A DNA stretch of 27,853 bases, from NCBI GenBank assembly GCA_964577195.1, contig CAZNYF010000014.1:1-27853 (forward strand), read 5' to 3'. The translations under genes and the position numbers were made by a program. The notes under the pieces were generated by a model. It worked only from the letters and a program-made list of their open reading frames with translations, did no database searches and was not told where the DNA came from. Shown in pieces: positions 14,071 to 21,496 of the stretch. The first letter of the stretch is position 1, and each line of letters begins with the position of its first letter. Origin of the DNA: HyVt-560 sp964577195. Lineage in GTDB: Bacteria; Pseudomonadota; Gammaproteobacteria; UWMA-0217.

Positions 14071-14662
14071 AAAGTGCAACCTTTAGCGCCGCAACCAATT
14101 TGCTCAATGCCTGCGCGCGATGGCTGATTTTGTTTTTCTCATCGCCATCCAACTCAGCACCAGTCTTGCCTAGCGCTGGCAGTAGAAAATACGGATCGTA
14201 ACCAAAACCGTTCTCGCCACGCGGCTCATCGATGATTAAGCCTTCCCAGGCACCCTCGGCAATGATCGGTGAAGGATCGGTGGCATGACGCATGTACACC
14301 AGTGCTGCACGGTATCGCGCAGTACGCTTTTCAGGGGCGATATCTTTCAGCGCATCGACCAGCTTTTCGTTATTGGCCTGATCACCGTTACCGGAATAGC
14401 GTGCAGAATAGATGCCTGGTGCGCCATTGAGCGCATCGACTTCGATGCCGGAATCATCTGCGATTGAAGGCAGGCCGCTATGCTCACAAGCATTTCTCGC
14501 CTTGAGGATAGCGTTCTCAATAAACGTCAAGCCCGTCTCTTCAGCTTCAGGAATTCCATATTCTTCTTGCGGGTAGGCATCCATACCCAGTTCTTTCAAC
14601 ATCACGGTAAATTCGCGCAACTTGCCGGCATTATTCGACGCGATGACGACTTTTCCACTCAC
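14069..14662 (-). CDS. rdgB: XTP/dITP diphosphatase RdgB (HAM1 family)
   Basis: House-cleaning nucleotide pyrophosphatase that removes dITP, dXTP and related purine triphosphates. The 197 residues match the E. coli enzyme. Visible: IASNNAGKLREF (7-18), ETGLTFIENAILKAR (42-56), the catalytic acidic motif ADDSGIEVDALNG (68-80) with D69/D70, GENGFGYDP near 148-156 and the closing SHRAQAL. The start is a GTG that overlaps the rph stop (GTGA), as expected for coupled translation. Its TAG is followed in the same frame by hemW. Confidence 0.96.
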   Translation of the reverse strand: MSGKVVIASNNAGKLREFTVMLKELGMDAYPQEEYGIPEAEETGLTFIENAILKARNACEHSGLPSIADDSGIEVDALNGAPGIYSARYSGNGDQANNEKLVDALKDIAPEKRTARYRAALVYMRHATDPSPIIAEGAWEGLIIDEPRGENGFGYDPYFLLPALGKTGAELDGDEKNKISHRAQALSKLVAALKVAL

Positions 14663-15375
14663 GATGCTAACGCCTCTTTTTGCTTGATGTGGATTTCTTC
14701 AATCCCGGCAACCGCCAGATTTAGCAATTCATCCAGCTCTTCACGGCGAAAAGCATGACCCTCTGCGGTTCCTTGCACTTCGATGAACTGCCCACCATCA
14801 TTCATGACCACATTCATATCCGTTTCCGCATTGGAATCCTCGGCATAATCCAGATCCAGCACAGGTGTACCTTCATATATTCCCACTGATACAGAACCGA
14901 TCATGCCGTGCAGCGGTGATTCTTTTAAGGTGCCATCTGCAATCAGCTTATTGATTGCATCCTGCATCGCCACAAATGCACCCGAAATTGAGGCTGTGCG
15001 AGTCCCTCCATCGGCCTGAATAACATCGCAATCTAACGTGATCTGACGCTCGCCCAATGCTTCAAGGTCAATCCCGGCACGCAGTGAACGACCGATCAAA
15101 CGCTGAATCTCAACCGTGCGGCCACCTTGCTTGCCACTCGATGCTTCACGTCGCATCCGCGAATTAGTCGAGCGCGGTAACATGCCATATTCAGCCGTCA
15201 CCCAGCCTTTGCCTTTACCCTTCAACCAGGGTGGAATCCGCTCCTCAATCGTCGCCGTACAGAGCACCTTGGTATTACCAAAACTCACCAGTACAGAACC
15301 CTCTGCATGGCAGGTGTAATTTCGTTCAAAACTGATTTCGCGCAACTGATCTGGCGTACGGCCACTGGGTCTCAT
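14659..15375 (-). CDS. rph: Ribonuclease PH
   Basis: Phosphate-dependent 3'-5' exoribonuclease that trims the 3' ends of tRNA precursors; works as a hexamer. ATG at 15375 gives 238 residues (MRPSGRTPDQLREI), matching E. coli RNase PH; the longer frame runs into non-conserved sequence. Visible: FERNYTCHAEGSVLVSFG, the RSTNSRMRREASSGKQ region that binds phosphate and RNA, and the DCDVIQADGGTRTASI active-site segment. It overlaps rdgB by 4 bp and is divergent from yicC across 160 bp, a widely conserved arrangement. Confidence 0.97.
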   Translation of the reverse strand: MRPSGRTPDQLREISFERNYTCHAEGSVLVSFGNTKVLCTATIEERIPPWLKGKGKGWVTAEYGMLPRSTNSRMRREASSGKQGGRTVEIQRLIGRSLRAGIDLEALGERQITLDCDVIQADGGTRTASISGAFVAMQDAINKLIADGTLKESPLHGMIGSVSVGIYEGTPVLDLDYAEDSNAETDMNVVMNDGGQFIEVQGTAEGHAFRREELDELLNLAVAGIEEIHIKQKEALAS

Positions 15376-15535
15376 AGATAAATCCGGAAGGTTAAATTCA
15401 AGGCGCGCATTATCTCTCAAGAAATACCAAAGGTATACTGAGTCGGAATGACAAATGAATGCGCTAAAATCTAAGTAGCCGTAGGATACTGCTTGCAAAG
15501 CGCATCAACAAAATCAGAACAACAGGAATGAATAC

Positions 15536-16399
15536 ATGACCAGCAGCATGACCGGCTTTGCCCGCGCCGAACACGAATCAGCCTCAGGAAAGATCACCAT
15601 AGAACTGCGCAGCGTCAACCATCGCTATCTCGACACCACCATCCGCATGCCAGAAATCCTGCGTAAATTTGAAAACCGAGTGCGCGACACACTGCAAAAG
15701 AAAATCGCTCGCGGCAAATTAGAATGCAATATCCGCTTCTCCCCGGAAGTGAACCAGGAGAGCATAGAGTTTGATGAAGCCCGCGCCAAAACCGTTATCC
15801 ATTCGCTGGAAAAAATCAGCGGCTTGATGCAAACCCCCGCCCGCCTCAGTGCAGAAACCGTTCTTCAATGGCCAGGCGTCATTGGCGAAGAAGCACCCGA
15901 TGAGAAGATACTCAATGCCTCACTCGATCAAGCGCTCCAGGGCGCGTTAGAAACGATGCTGTCGATGCGCAAACAGGAAGGAGACCGCCTCGAATCAATC
16001 ATCGTAAAACGACTCGACAAACTCGTCAGCACCGTAAAATCTGTTCGCGAACGCCGTATTGAAGTGATAACCAATGTCAGAAAAAAACTCCTCGACCGCC
16101 TTGAGTCTCTAGACGTCGAAGCTGACACTGGTCGCCTCGAACAAGAACTCGCCTTCATCGCCCAAAAGCTAGACGTAGATGAAGAACTCGATCGTCTCGA
16201 CAGTCACGTTGTCGCCACCCAGGAAACCCTGCAACGCAACGAAGCCATTGGCCGCCGCCTGGATTTCATCATGCAAGAATTCAACCGCGAAGCGAACACG
16301 CTCAGCTCCAAATCTTCCGATGCGGAAACCACCGCAGCAGCAGTCGAGCTAAAAGTGTTAATCGAACAAATGCGAGAGCAGGTGCAGAATATCGAGTAA
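15536..16399 (+). CDS. yicC: YicC/YloC family endoribonuclease
   Basis: A 287-residue protein, the same length as E. coli YicC. The N-terminal half starts SMTGFARAE and carries the family's RSVNHRYLD segment. The C-terminal DUF1732 part ends with the conserved run REANTLSSKSSDAETT and VELKVLIEQMREQ. E. coli YicC has been described as an endoribonuclease that acts on small RNAs such as RyhB; no metal-binding cysteines are expected. AGGA lies 8 nt before the ATG. It is divergent from rph, so the two RNA enzymes may share a control region. Confidence 0.95.
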   Translation: MTSSMTGFARAEHESASGKITIELRSVNHRYLDTTIRMPEILRKFENRVRDTLQKKIARGKLECNIRFSPEVNQESIEFDEARAKTVIHSLEKISGLMQTPARLSAETVLQWPGVIGEEAPDEKILNASLDQALQGALETMLSMRKQEGDRLESIIVKRLDKLVSTVKSVRERRIEVITNVRKKLLDRLESLDVEADTGRLEQELAFIAQKLDVDEELDRLDSHVVATQETLQRNEAIGRRLDFIMQEFNREANTLSSKSSDAETTAAAVELKVLIEQMREQVQNIE

Positions 16400-16418
16400 C
16401 TACAAACACTGATAATCG

Positions 16419-16868
16419 CTAGTTTTTAGCGGCAAGATAGCCTTGAACTTTCTCTAGTGCATCAGTTAACACAGAGGCGCCTTGATAGGCGCGGCGATGA
16501 ATTGCTGCAAAATCATCCACCTGATATTCATGAACAATGATATTTCTGAGTTCTTTCAACTCTATCCACTGCTCTGTGCTCTCGATTAGCTCCAGCTTTT
16601 CCATGAGGTTCAGAATATCTATCAAACGCTCTGCATCTTCCAGCTCAAAGACAGCAACTGCGCGGAACACTTTCTTGATTAGAATATCCTCAAGACGCGC
16701 AAAACGAGCCGTCATTGCTTCGAGTATTTCAAGTAACTCTGGGTCATTAGAGCCGATTTTATCCGGCTGGATTTTGCTCCAGGAATACTGAAGTACGGAT
16801 GCTGCTTGCCTAGCTTGAGCGACCTGCTCAACCAAAAATGCCTTTTTTGTTTTTAGTAGATCATTCAT
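16419..16868 (-). CDS. HepT-like toxin (HEPN RNase) of a type VII toxin-antitoxin pair
   Basis: A 149-residue helical protein with the HEPN RNase signature RX4HXY as RNIIVHEY (R108, H113, Y115). In the characterised pairs, HepT is an RNase and the MntA partner silences it by adding AMP to the tyrosine of this motif, which is present here. The ATG overlaps the stop of the nucleotidyltransferase gene upstream (ATGA), the standard antitoxin-first order. The sequence is not close to any HepT that I can name, and it might instead be a member with a non-toxic role. It is convergent with yicC, with only 19 bp between the stops. Confidence 0.8.
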   Translation of the reverse strand: MNDLLKTKKAFLVEQVAQARQAASVLQYSWSKIQPDKIGSNDPELLEILEAMTARFARLEDILIKKVFRAVAVFELEDAERLIDILNLMEKLELIESTEQWIELKELRNIIVHEYQVDDFAAIHRRAYQGASVLTDALEKVQGYLAAKN

Positions 16869-17179
16869 AGGGCTTTACCGGTCTCATGCACTATTTGTTG
16901 AAATACGCTGGGTTGCGCGCTCCTCGCCTGAAACACAATATCGATTTTGCGTTCTCCCAACGAGCGAAATAGTCGGCTGCGGATTTTTAACTTCGCATCG
17001 AGTGATTCATCAGGATTGAGCTGAACTGTAGGGATAATGAGCAAATCAATATCGCCACCTTTACGTGCATCATCCACCCTGGAGCCAAACAGATACGTTT
17101 CTGCCTGCGCTCCCAATGTTTCAGCAACAGCTGACTTGATAGCAGTAACCTGATCTCGAGTTAATCTCATAGCAAGCAT
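16865..17179 (-). CDS. MntA-like minimal nucleotidyltransferase antitoxin
   Basis: A 104-residue nucleotidyltransferase of the polymerase-beta superfamily. It has FGSRVDDARKGGDIDLLI with G32-S33, metal-binding D43 and D45, and a third acidic residue D80 (KIDIVF). The family signature is GSX10DXD; here the spacer is nine residues. As MntA, it would AMPylate the HepT-like partner to neutralise it. There are two in-frame ATGs (17179 and 17170) and neither has a strong ribosome binding site. It overlaps the toxin gene by 4 bp. Confidence 0.82.
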   Translation of the reverse strand: MLAMRLTRDQVTAIKSAVAETLGAQAETYLFGSRVDDARKGGDIDLLIIPTVQLNPDESLDAKLKIRSRLFRSLGERKIDIVFQARSAQPSVFQQIVHETGKAL

Positions 17180-17260
17180 TTTAGAATATTGAAGGACAGT
17201 TTTCTTTAAAGTGTTAGAAGTAATATCTCTGGCTGTGTTACTACACCATAGGTCTTCGCC

Positions 17261-17656
17261 TCAGAGTACCTTAAAAAACTCAGACTTAGCCGCACCTTTA
17301 TCGAAGGTTAGTGTTGTTTTCACACCTGAATGGATGCCTGAGTGAGCGATTAACAAGTCAGCCAAATCGAAATTACTATTACTTGCAGAAGCTAGAAATA
17401 ATCTCAAAACAGCCTGCTTCTCAAATTCTAAAGCGGGCATAGATAACAGATTGCTCAACGATGACAAAATATCTGCTCTAGTCACGCTGTAGACTGACTC
17501 CAAAACCCAGATCAACTCCAAAACGACCAATAGCGTAACGAATATAGGCTGTTTTTCCTCTTCAGCGTTTGTGATGAGCCTGTTTACAATTTTAACTTGC
17601 TGAGAATCATCCTGAACAAGAAATCGAACCAGTACATTGGTATCCAATGCGTTCAT
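17261..17656 (-). CDS. PIN-domain toxin, VapC family
   Basis: A 131-residue PIN-domain ribonuclease. Acidic metal-binding residues are in the expected places: D5 in MNALDTNVLVRFL, E48 in VVLELIWVL, D96/D99 in NFDLADLLIA and D118 in TLTFDKGAA. VapC toxins cut specific RNAs such as initiator tRNA or 23S rRNA; the target here cannot be told. The ATG overlaps the antitoxin stop by 4 bp, the typical antitoxin-first layout. The preceding leftward MntA/HepT pair lies just downstream, so two toxin-antitoxin systems stand in a row. Confidence 0.88.
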   Translation of the reverse strand: MNALDTNVLVRFLVQDDSQQVKIVNRLITNAEEEKQPIFVTLLVVLELIWVLESVYSVTRADILSSLSNLLSMPALEFEKQAVLRLFLASASNSNFDLADLLIAHSGIHSGVKTTLTFDKGAAKSEFFKVL

Positions 17657-17910
17657 GAAAAGCCGTCTTTCATGCGCTGTTTAATTTTCTGATTCATTTC
17701 CTCGATGGTAACTGGGCTGGGCTGTTTGTATTTACCGAGCATTCCCGCGACCTCAGCTGCTTTTTTGGTAACCGGCTTGATGACAATCTCGTCTTGATCA
17801 TTGAGAAAGAATTCCACTTTATCGCCACTCAATAGATGCAGGGAATCTCGAACACTTTTGGGAATCGTGACCTGACCTTTACTCGTTAAAGTTGATATTG
17901 CTGCATTCAT
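17653..17910 (-). CDS. AbrB/MazE-type antitoxin of the VapBC pair
   Basis: An 85-residue antitoxin. The N-terminal swapped-hairpin AbrB DNA-binding domain is plain in STLTSKGQVTIPKSVRDSL (about 6-24) and is followed by an acidic, charged C-terminal part that should wrap the PIN toxin. I choose ATG at 17910, which has a GAGAG ribosome site 8 nt upstream; the ATG at 17925 has none. It probably represses its own promoter, and three TTACA repeats spaced by 9 bp lie directly upstream. Confidence 0.88.
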   Translation of the reverse strand: MNAAISTLTSKGQVTIPKSVRDSLHLLSGDKVEFFLNDQDEIVIKPVTKKAAEVAGMLGKYKQPSPVTIEEMNQKIKQRMKDGFS

Positions 17911-17924
17911 TATAAACTCTCGCA

Positions 17925-17947
17925 TTACATTATTTACAATTCTTACA
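17925..17947. repeat. Three TTACA repeats at 9-bp spacing, candidate VapB operator
   Basis: TTACA occurs at 17925, 17934 and 17943, exactly 9 bp apart, with AT-rich spacers, directly in front of the antitoxin start. Antitoxins of this class usually bind repeats over their own promoter. The third copy overlaps the alternative upstream ATG. Confidence 0.4.
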
Positions 17948-18039
17948 TAAAGGTAATACCAGAAAAGACGAATGTCAAAAAACCATGTGGCAAAAGCTTT
18001 GATAAGGAAGGATGATTAACGTTTATGACGTAAGCCGCT

Positions 18040-18065
18040 CTTGAAATCACCATATCCGCCCCCAT
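18040..18065 (+). promoter_or_regulatory. Heat-shock (sigma-32) promoter of hsp20
   Basis: CTTGAAA (18040-18046), a 13-bp spacer and CCCCAT (18060-18065) followed by TTT match the sigma-32 consensus at nearly every position. The predicted start near 18073 gives a 5' leader of about 42 nt before the hsp20 ATG. Confidence 0.85.
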
Positions 18066-18114
18066 TTTTTAATCAGGCACAGCAAGTGCATAACTAATTT
18101 GAAAGGTGATTATA

Positions 18115-18519
18115 ATGATTTATACCGATGTTTTTGAACCGTTTCTCTTTTCTGGCGCACCTTCACAGCGCGCTGAGACTCAAGCGGTAGCAAAAGTTTC
18201 TGGCTGGACGCCGGCGATTGATCTGGCAGAAACGGAAGATACGTATCTGCTAACAGCAGATGTTCCTGGCGTTAAGTTTGATGAGATTGATCTCTCTGTA
18301 GAAGAGGGTGTGTTAACGCTGAGAGGGGAGCGCAAGGTCGCTGAAAATGAGGAACGGACACGCGGTGAGCGGCGTTTTGGCGCATTTGAGCGTAGCTTTA
18401 CATTGCCAGAAACGGCAGATGTTGATGCGGTTAGTGCAAAATATGACCTTGGTGTGTTGGCCATTACGGTTGCTAAAAAAGCTAAACCAGAAGCACGTAA
18501 AATTGAGATTCAGCATTAG
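18115..18519 (+). CDS. Small heat-shock protein, Hsp20/alpha-crystallin family
   Basis: ATP-independent holdase that binds unfolding proteins in large oligomers. The ATG at 18115, with AAGG 8 nt upstream, gives 134 residues; a GTG 9 bp earlier is less likely. The alpha-crystallin domain runs from WTPAIDLAETED to GVLAITVAKK, with the ADVPGVKFDEIDLSVEEG and GVLTLRGERK strands and the FERSFTLPE segment. The C-terminus has KIEI, an I-x-I-type motif used in oligomer assembly. It is driven by a sigma-32 promoter, closed by a strong terminator and followed by cbpA and a DegQ protease. Confidence 0.96.
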   Translation: MIYTDVFEPFLFSGAPSQRAETQAVAKVSGWTPAIDLAETEDTYLLTADVPGVKFDEIDLSVEEGVLTLRGERKVAENEERTRGERRFGAFERSFTLPETADVDAVSAKYDLGVLAITVAKKAKPEARKIEIQH

Positions 18520-18583
18520 CTCATGATCAAATCATGATGATGTAGGCCGAGAAATCGGTTTATCCGGAAAGCTTACAGCTAGC

Positions 18584-18612
18584 AATCGGCGGTCATTGAC
18601 CGCCGATTTTTT
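18584..18612 (+). terminator. Rho-independent terminator after hsp20
   Basis: A perfect 11-bp stem, AATCGGCGGTC (18584-18594) with GACCGCCGATT (18598-18608), has an ATT loop and continues into T residues to 18612. It separates hsp20 from cbpA 36 bp later, so cbpA needs its own promoter or readthrough. Confidence 0.92.
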
Positions 18613-18647
18613 AATTTCTATCAACCCAAACGTTACTGACTCGAAAT

Positions 18648-19580
18648 ATGGAATACGTTGATTACTATAAAGTTATAGGTGTTGAGCGCAATGCCGAGCA
18701 GGCTGATATCAAGAAGGCCTATCGCAAAATGGCGCGCAAATATCACCCGGATGTAAGTAAAGTATCTGATGCTGAAGCCCGCTTTAAGGAGGTGGGTGAG
18801 GCTTATGAGGTGCTCAAAGATAAGGAAAAACGCGCTGCGTACGATCAACTCGGCGCAAATTGGAAGCAGGGGCAAAACTTTAATGCGCCACCGGAATGGG
18901 GGTCTCAATTTGATTTTGGTGGAGGTAGAGGCGGCGCTCAGGGAGGTGCTGGCGCAGCGGGCTACTCAGATTTCTTTGAGAGCATTTTCGGCCGTGGTGG
19001 ATATACGCAAGAGCACGGTGGTTTTCAGGGCGGCGGCTTTGCGCGTCCGGGACAAAACCTGACTGCGGATATCGGTGTGACGCTATATCAGGCATTTCAT
19101 GGGGAAAAAGTCGCTGTTCGAGTGAGTGATGGACGCAGATTAAATGTCAAGATTCCTGCTGGCGTTAAAGATGGACAAAAAATTCGGCTGGCCGGGCAGG
19201 GTGGCGAGGGTAGTGGCGGTGGAAAACACGGTGATTTGATCATTAAGATCAGCATCAAGCCAGATCCTAAATTTAAGCTCAAGGGGAAAGATATTGAACT
19301 GACGCTACCAATTGCCCCGTGGGAAGCGGCACTAGGTGCAGATGTAAAAGTCCCCACTCTAAGTGGCACGCTGCAACTCAAGATTCCGGCCAATTCAAGC
19401 ACTGGCAAACGGATGCGGATTAAGGGTCGCGGTATGCCGGGAAAACCTGCTGGAAATTTCTATGTGCGCCTCGAAATTGTAACACCAGCGGCGAACTCCG
19501 AAGAAGAACAGGCGTTGTACGAGCAAATGCGTGATACTTTTAAATTTGAACCACGTTCCAAACTAAATGCCACGAATTGA
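18648..19580 (+). CDS. cbpA: DnaJ-class co-chaperone, CbpA-like
   Basis: A type II J-protein of 310 residues. It has an N-terminal J domain (1-70) with the DnaK-stimulating HPD at 33-35, a glycine- and phenylalanine-rich region (about 85-130) and the two-barrel C-terminal substrate domain (about 130-305). There is no zinc-finger region, which separates it from DnaJ. In E. coli, CbpA also binds curved DNA and is controlled by CbpM; no cbpM-like gene is next to it. It lies between hsp20 and a DegQ-type protease, forming a protein quality-control cluster. Confidence 0.94.
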   Translation: MEYVDYYKVIGVERNAEQADIKKAYRKMARKYHPDVSKVSDAEARFKEVGEAYEVLKDKEKRAAYDQLGANWKQGQNFNAPPEWGSQFDFGGGRGGAQGGAGAAGYSDFFESIFGRGGYTQEHGGFQGGGFARPGQNLTADIGVTLYQAFHGEKVAVRVSDGRRLNVKIPAGVKDGQKIRLAGQGGEGSGGGKHGDLIIKISIKPDPKFKLKGKDIELTLPIAPWEAALGADVKVPTLSGTLQLKIPANSSTGKRMRIKGRGMPGKPAGNFYVRLEIVTPAANSEEEQALYEQMRDTFKFEPRSKLNATN

Positions 19581-19636
19581 ACCTTGGAGCTAACAACAGG
19601 TCTCTACTCCTTCTACTCAATGGAGAAATACTCGCT

Positions 19637-21004
19637 ATGGTTAAGCAACTCAAACAAATTTCACTCTCTACCTCATTCATCACCAGCCTGTTTTTTGCGC
19701 TGCTGATGATCATGCCCATGGTTCATTCCGGACTACCTGATACCGTTGGCGGCCAGGTGTTACCCACGCTCGCGCCGATGCTCGAAGAAGCAACTCCGAC
19801 AATTGTACACATTGCTACGCAGGGACGAACTTCGGGACGCTCGCGCGCTAGCAACGATCCTTTCGAACAATTTTTTGGGCGTCGCCCCGGCAAGCAAAAA
19901 CCTACTCGCGGACTAGGATCAGGCGTGATTATTAATGCTGCAAAAGGGTTTATTGTAACAAATGCTCATGTCATCGCCGATGCGGATGTAATCACCGTGA
20001 CACTTAAAGATGGTCGCAGCATTGAAGCGCAGTTAATTGGCGCTGATCCGGAAGCGGATGTTGCTGTGATTAAAATTGAAGCAGGACAGCTCGCAGAAAT
20101 TCCCCTTGCTAACTCCGATAAATTGAGGGTGGGTGATTTTGTCGTTGCCATCGGTAATCCATATGGATTGAAGCAAACAGCAACTTCCGGAATCGTCAGT
20201 GCTTTGGGGCGAACCGGACTGGGAATCGAATCCTATGAGAACTTCATCCAGACCGACGCCTCGATTAATCCCGGCAATTCCGGTGGTGCGCTGGTCAATT
20301 TGCGTGGTGAATTAGTGGGTATCAATACCGCGATTTTAGGGCCAAATGGTGGAAACGTTGGTATCGGATTTGCGATTCCGGTGAACATGGTTACTGCAAT
20401 TACGGAGCAATTGATCGAGCACGGTGAAGTGCGTCGCGGCAGATTGGGTGTCGGCATTCAGGATTTAACCCCTGAACTGGCGGCGGCTTTTAATTTAAAA
20501 CGTCGCGGCGGCGCAGTGGTTTCCCAAATTGAACACGGTTCACCCGCAGATGTCGCAGGCCTGGAAGTTGGTGATGTTGTCACTGCTGTAAACGGTGCGG
20601 CCGTTGCCAATGCCAGCCGTTTAAGAAACTCGGTGGGCATGTTACGAGTCGGCACCAAGGTAACTCTCGATGTGCTCAGAGACGGCAAGAAGCTCAAGAT
20701 CACCGCAGATGTTAAAGAACCTGAGCGGCATGAAATTGTTGGCAAACAGCTCAGCAAACGATTACATGGCGCAACTTTTGAAGATGCAGAGATTGATAAC
20801 CAACAGGCTGTGATCGTAACCTCTATCGAACCAGGCAGCCCAGCTGAACGCTCCAGTCTGTCAGAAGGTGATTTAATCATTTCAGTCAACCGAAGACGCA
20901 TCAGCAGCATCAGCGAAATGAAAACTGCGGCAGCACTTAATGAAAAAGCACTGCTACTCAATATTGTTCGCGATGGGCGTGGTTTGTTTCTGTTGATTCA
21001 ATAG
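19637..21004 (+). CDS. Periplasmic serine protease, DegQ/DegP (HtrA) family
   Basis: Secreted HtrA protease that degrades or refolds damaged envelope proteins. ATG at 19637 (GGAG 11 nt upstream) gives a signal peptide (MVKQLKQISL onward, hydrophobic to about residue 28) and a total of 455 residues, the length of E. coli DegQ. The catalytic triad is H111 (TNAHVI), D141 (EADVAVI) and S215 (NPGNSGGAL). Two PDZ domains follow at about 245-335 and 365-450. The long LA loop of DegP seems absent, so DegQ type is preferred. The gene starts 56 bp after cbpA, and the frame can be read back to a TTG overlapping the cbpA stop, which I reject as a start. Confidence 0.95.
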   Translation: MVKQLKQISLSTSFITSLFFALLMIMPMVHSGLPDTVGGQVLPTLAPMLEEATPTIVHIATQGRTSGRSRASNDPFEQFFGRRPGKQKPTRGLGSGVIINAAKGFIVTNAHVIADADVITVTLKDGRSIEAQLIGADPEADVAVIKIEAGQLAEIPLANSDKLRVGDFVVAIGNPYGLKQTATSGIVSALGRTGLGIESYENFIQTDASINPGNSGGALVNLRGELVGINTAILGPNGGNVGIGFAIPVNMVTAITEQLIEHGEVRRGRLGVGIQDLTPELAAAFNLKRRGGAVVSQIEHGSPADVAGLEVGDVVTAVNGAAVANASRLRNSVGMLRVGTKVTLDVLRDGKKLKITADVKEPERHEIVGKQLSKRLHGATFEDAEIDNQQAVIVTSIEPGSPAERSSLSEGDLIISVNRRRISSISEMKTAAALNEKALLLNIVRDGRGLFLLIQ

Positions 21005-21052
21005 CAGCACCGGAGACAGCTCCGCTGAGTACTTAATTGAGCGAGGCCGACG

Positions 21053-21496
21053 CTATCCTGGCGTATTCTTATCGACCCAGCGGGATTCACCCGATTTGAG
21101 CGTTTCCTGCTTCCAGAAAGGCACGCGGTGCTTGAGTTCTTCCACAAGATATCGGTTGGCTTCAAACGCCTCTCGTCGATGTGATGACCAGGCTGCAACC
21201 AACATAATCGGCTCTGCTGGCTGAATATTTCCAACGCGATGCACAATCAGGCATTCCAGCAATTCCCACTTCTTTTTCGATTCTACAATGATTCGCTCAA
21301 GGCTCGATTCTGTCATACCAGGATAGTGCTCCAGCACCATTGCCTGAACCGTATCGCCTTCGTTAAAATCGCGCATGGTGCCGACAAAGACCGAAGTCGC
21401 ACCATAGTCAGTACGATTTTCGAATCTCCGTGCCTGAAACTCCGCAAGCATTGTCCAGGGATCGAGCATTTCTTTATCCAAAATGACAACGCTCAT
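21053..21496 (-). CDS. moaE: Molybdopterin synthase catalytic subunit MoaE
   Basis: Large subunit of molybdopterin synthase, which inserts two sulfurs into cyclic pyranopterin monophosphate, using MoaD thiocarboxylate as sulfur donor. The 147 residues carry the family landmarks: GATSVFVGTMRDFNEG (32-47), LEHYPGM (55-61), HRVG (86-89), SSHRREAF (104-111) and the catalytic lysines K122 and K129 (ELKHRVPFWKQE). The ATG directly follows the moaD TAA with no gap, so synthesis of the two subunits is coupled. Convergent with degQ. Confidence 0.96.
   Translation of the reverse strand: MSVVILDKEMLDPWTMLAEFQARRFENRTDYGATSVFVGTMRDFNEGDTVQAMVLEHYPGMTESSLERIIVESKKKWELLECLIVHRVGNIQPAEPIMLVAAWSSHRREAFEANRYLVEELKHRVPFWKQETLKSGESRWVDKNTPG

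Noticed and set aside
16417..16431. CGCTA-GTTTT-TAGCG hairpin between yicC and the HepT-like gene
   Set aside because: A 5-bp stem without a T tract, overlapping the HepT-like stop codon; not a convincing bidirectional terminator.
18091..18112. Possible RNA-thermometer hairpin over the hsp20 ribosome binding site
   Set aside because: The best pairing that I could draw has two mismatches and only short A-U/G-U helices; not enough to claim a ROSE or fourU element.
20458..20961. 167-codon leftward open frame inside the DegQ-type gene
   Set aside because: Antisense shadow of a protease gene with all catalytic motifs; the product is low-complexity serine/threonine-rich, as expected from reversed codons.
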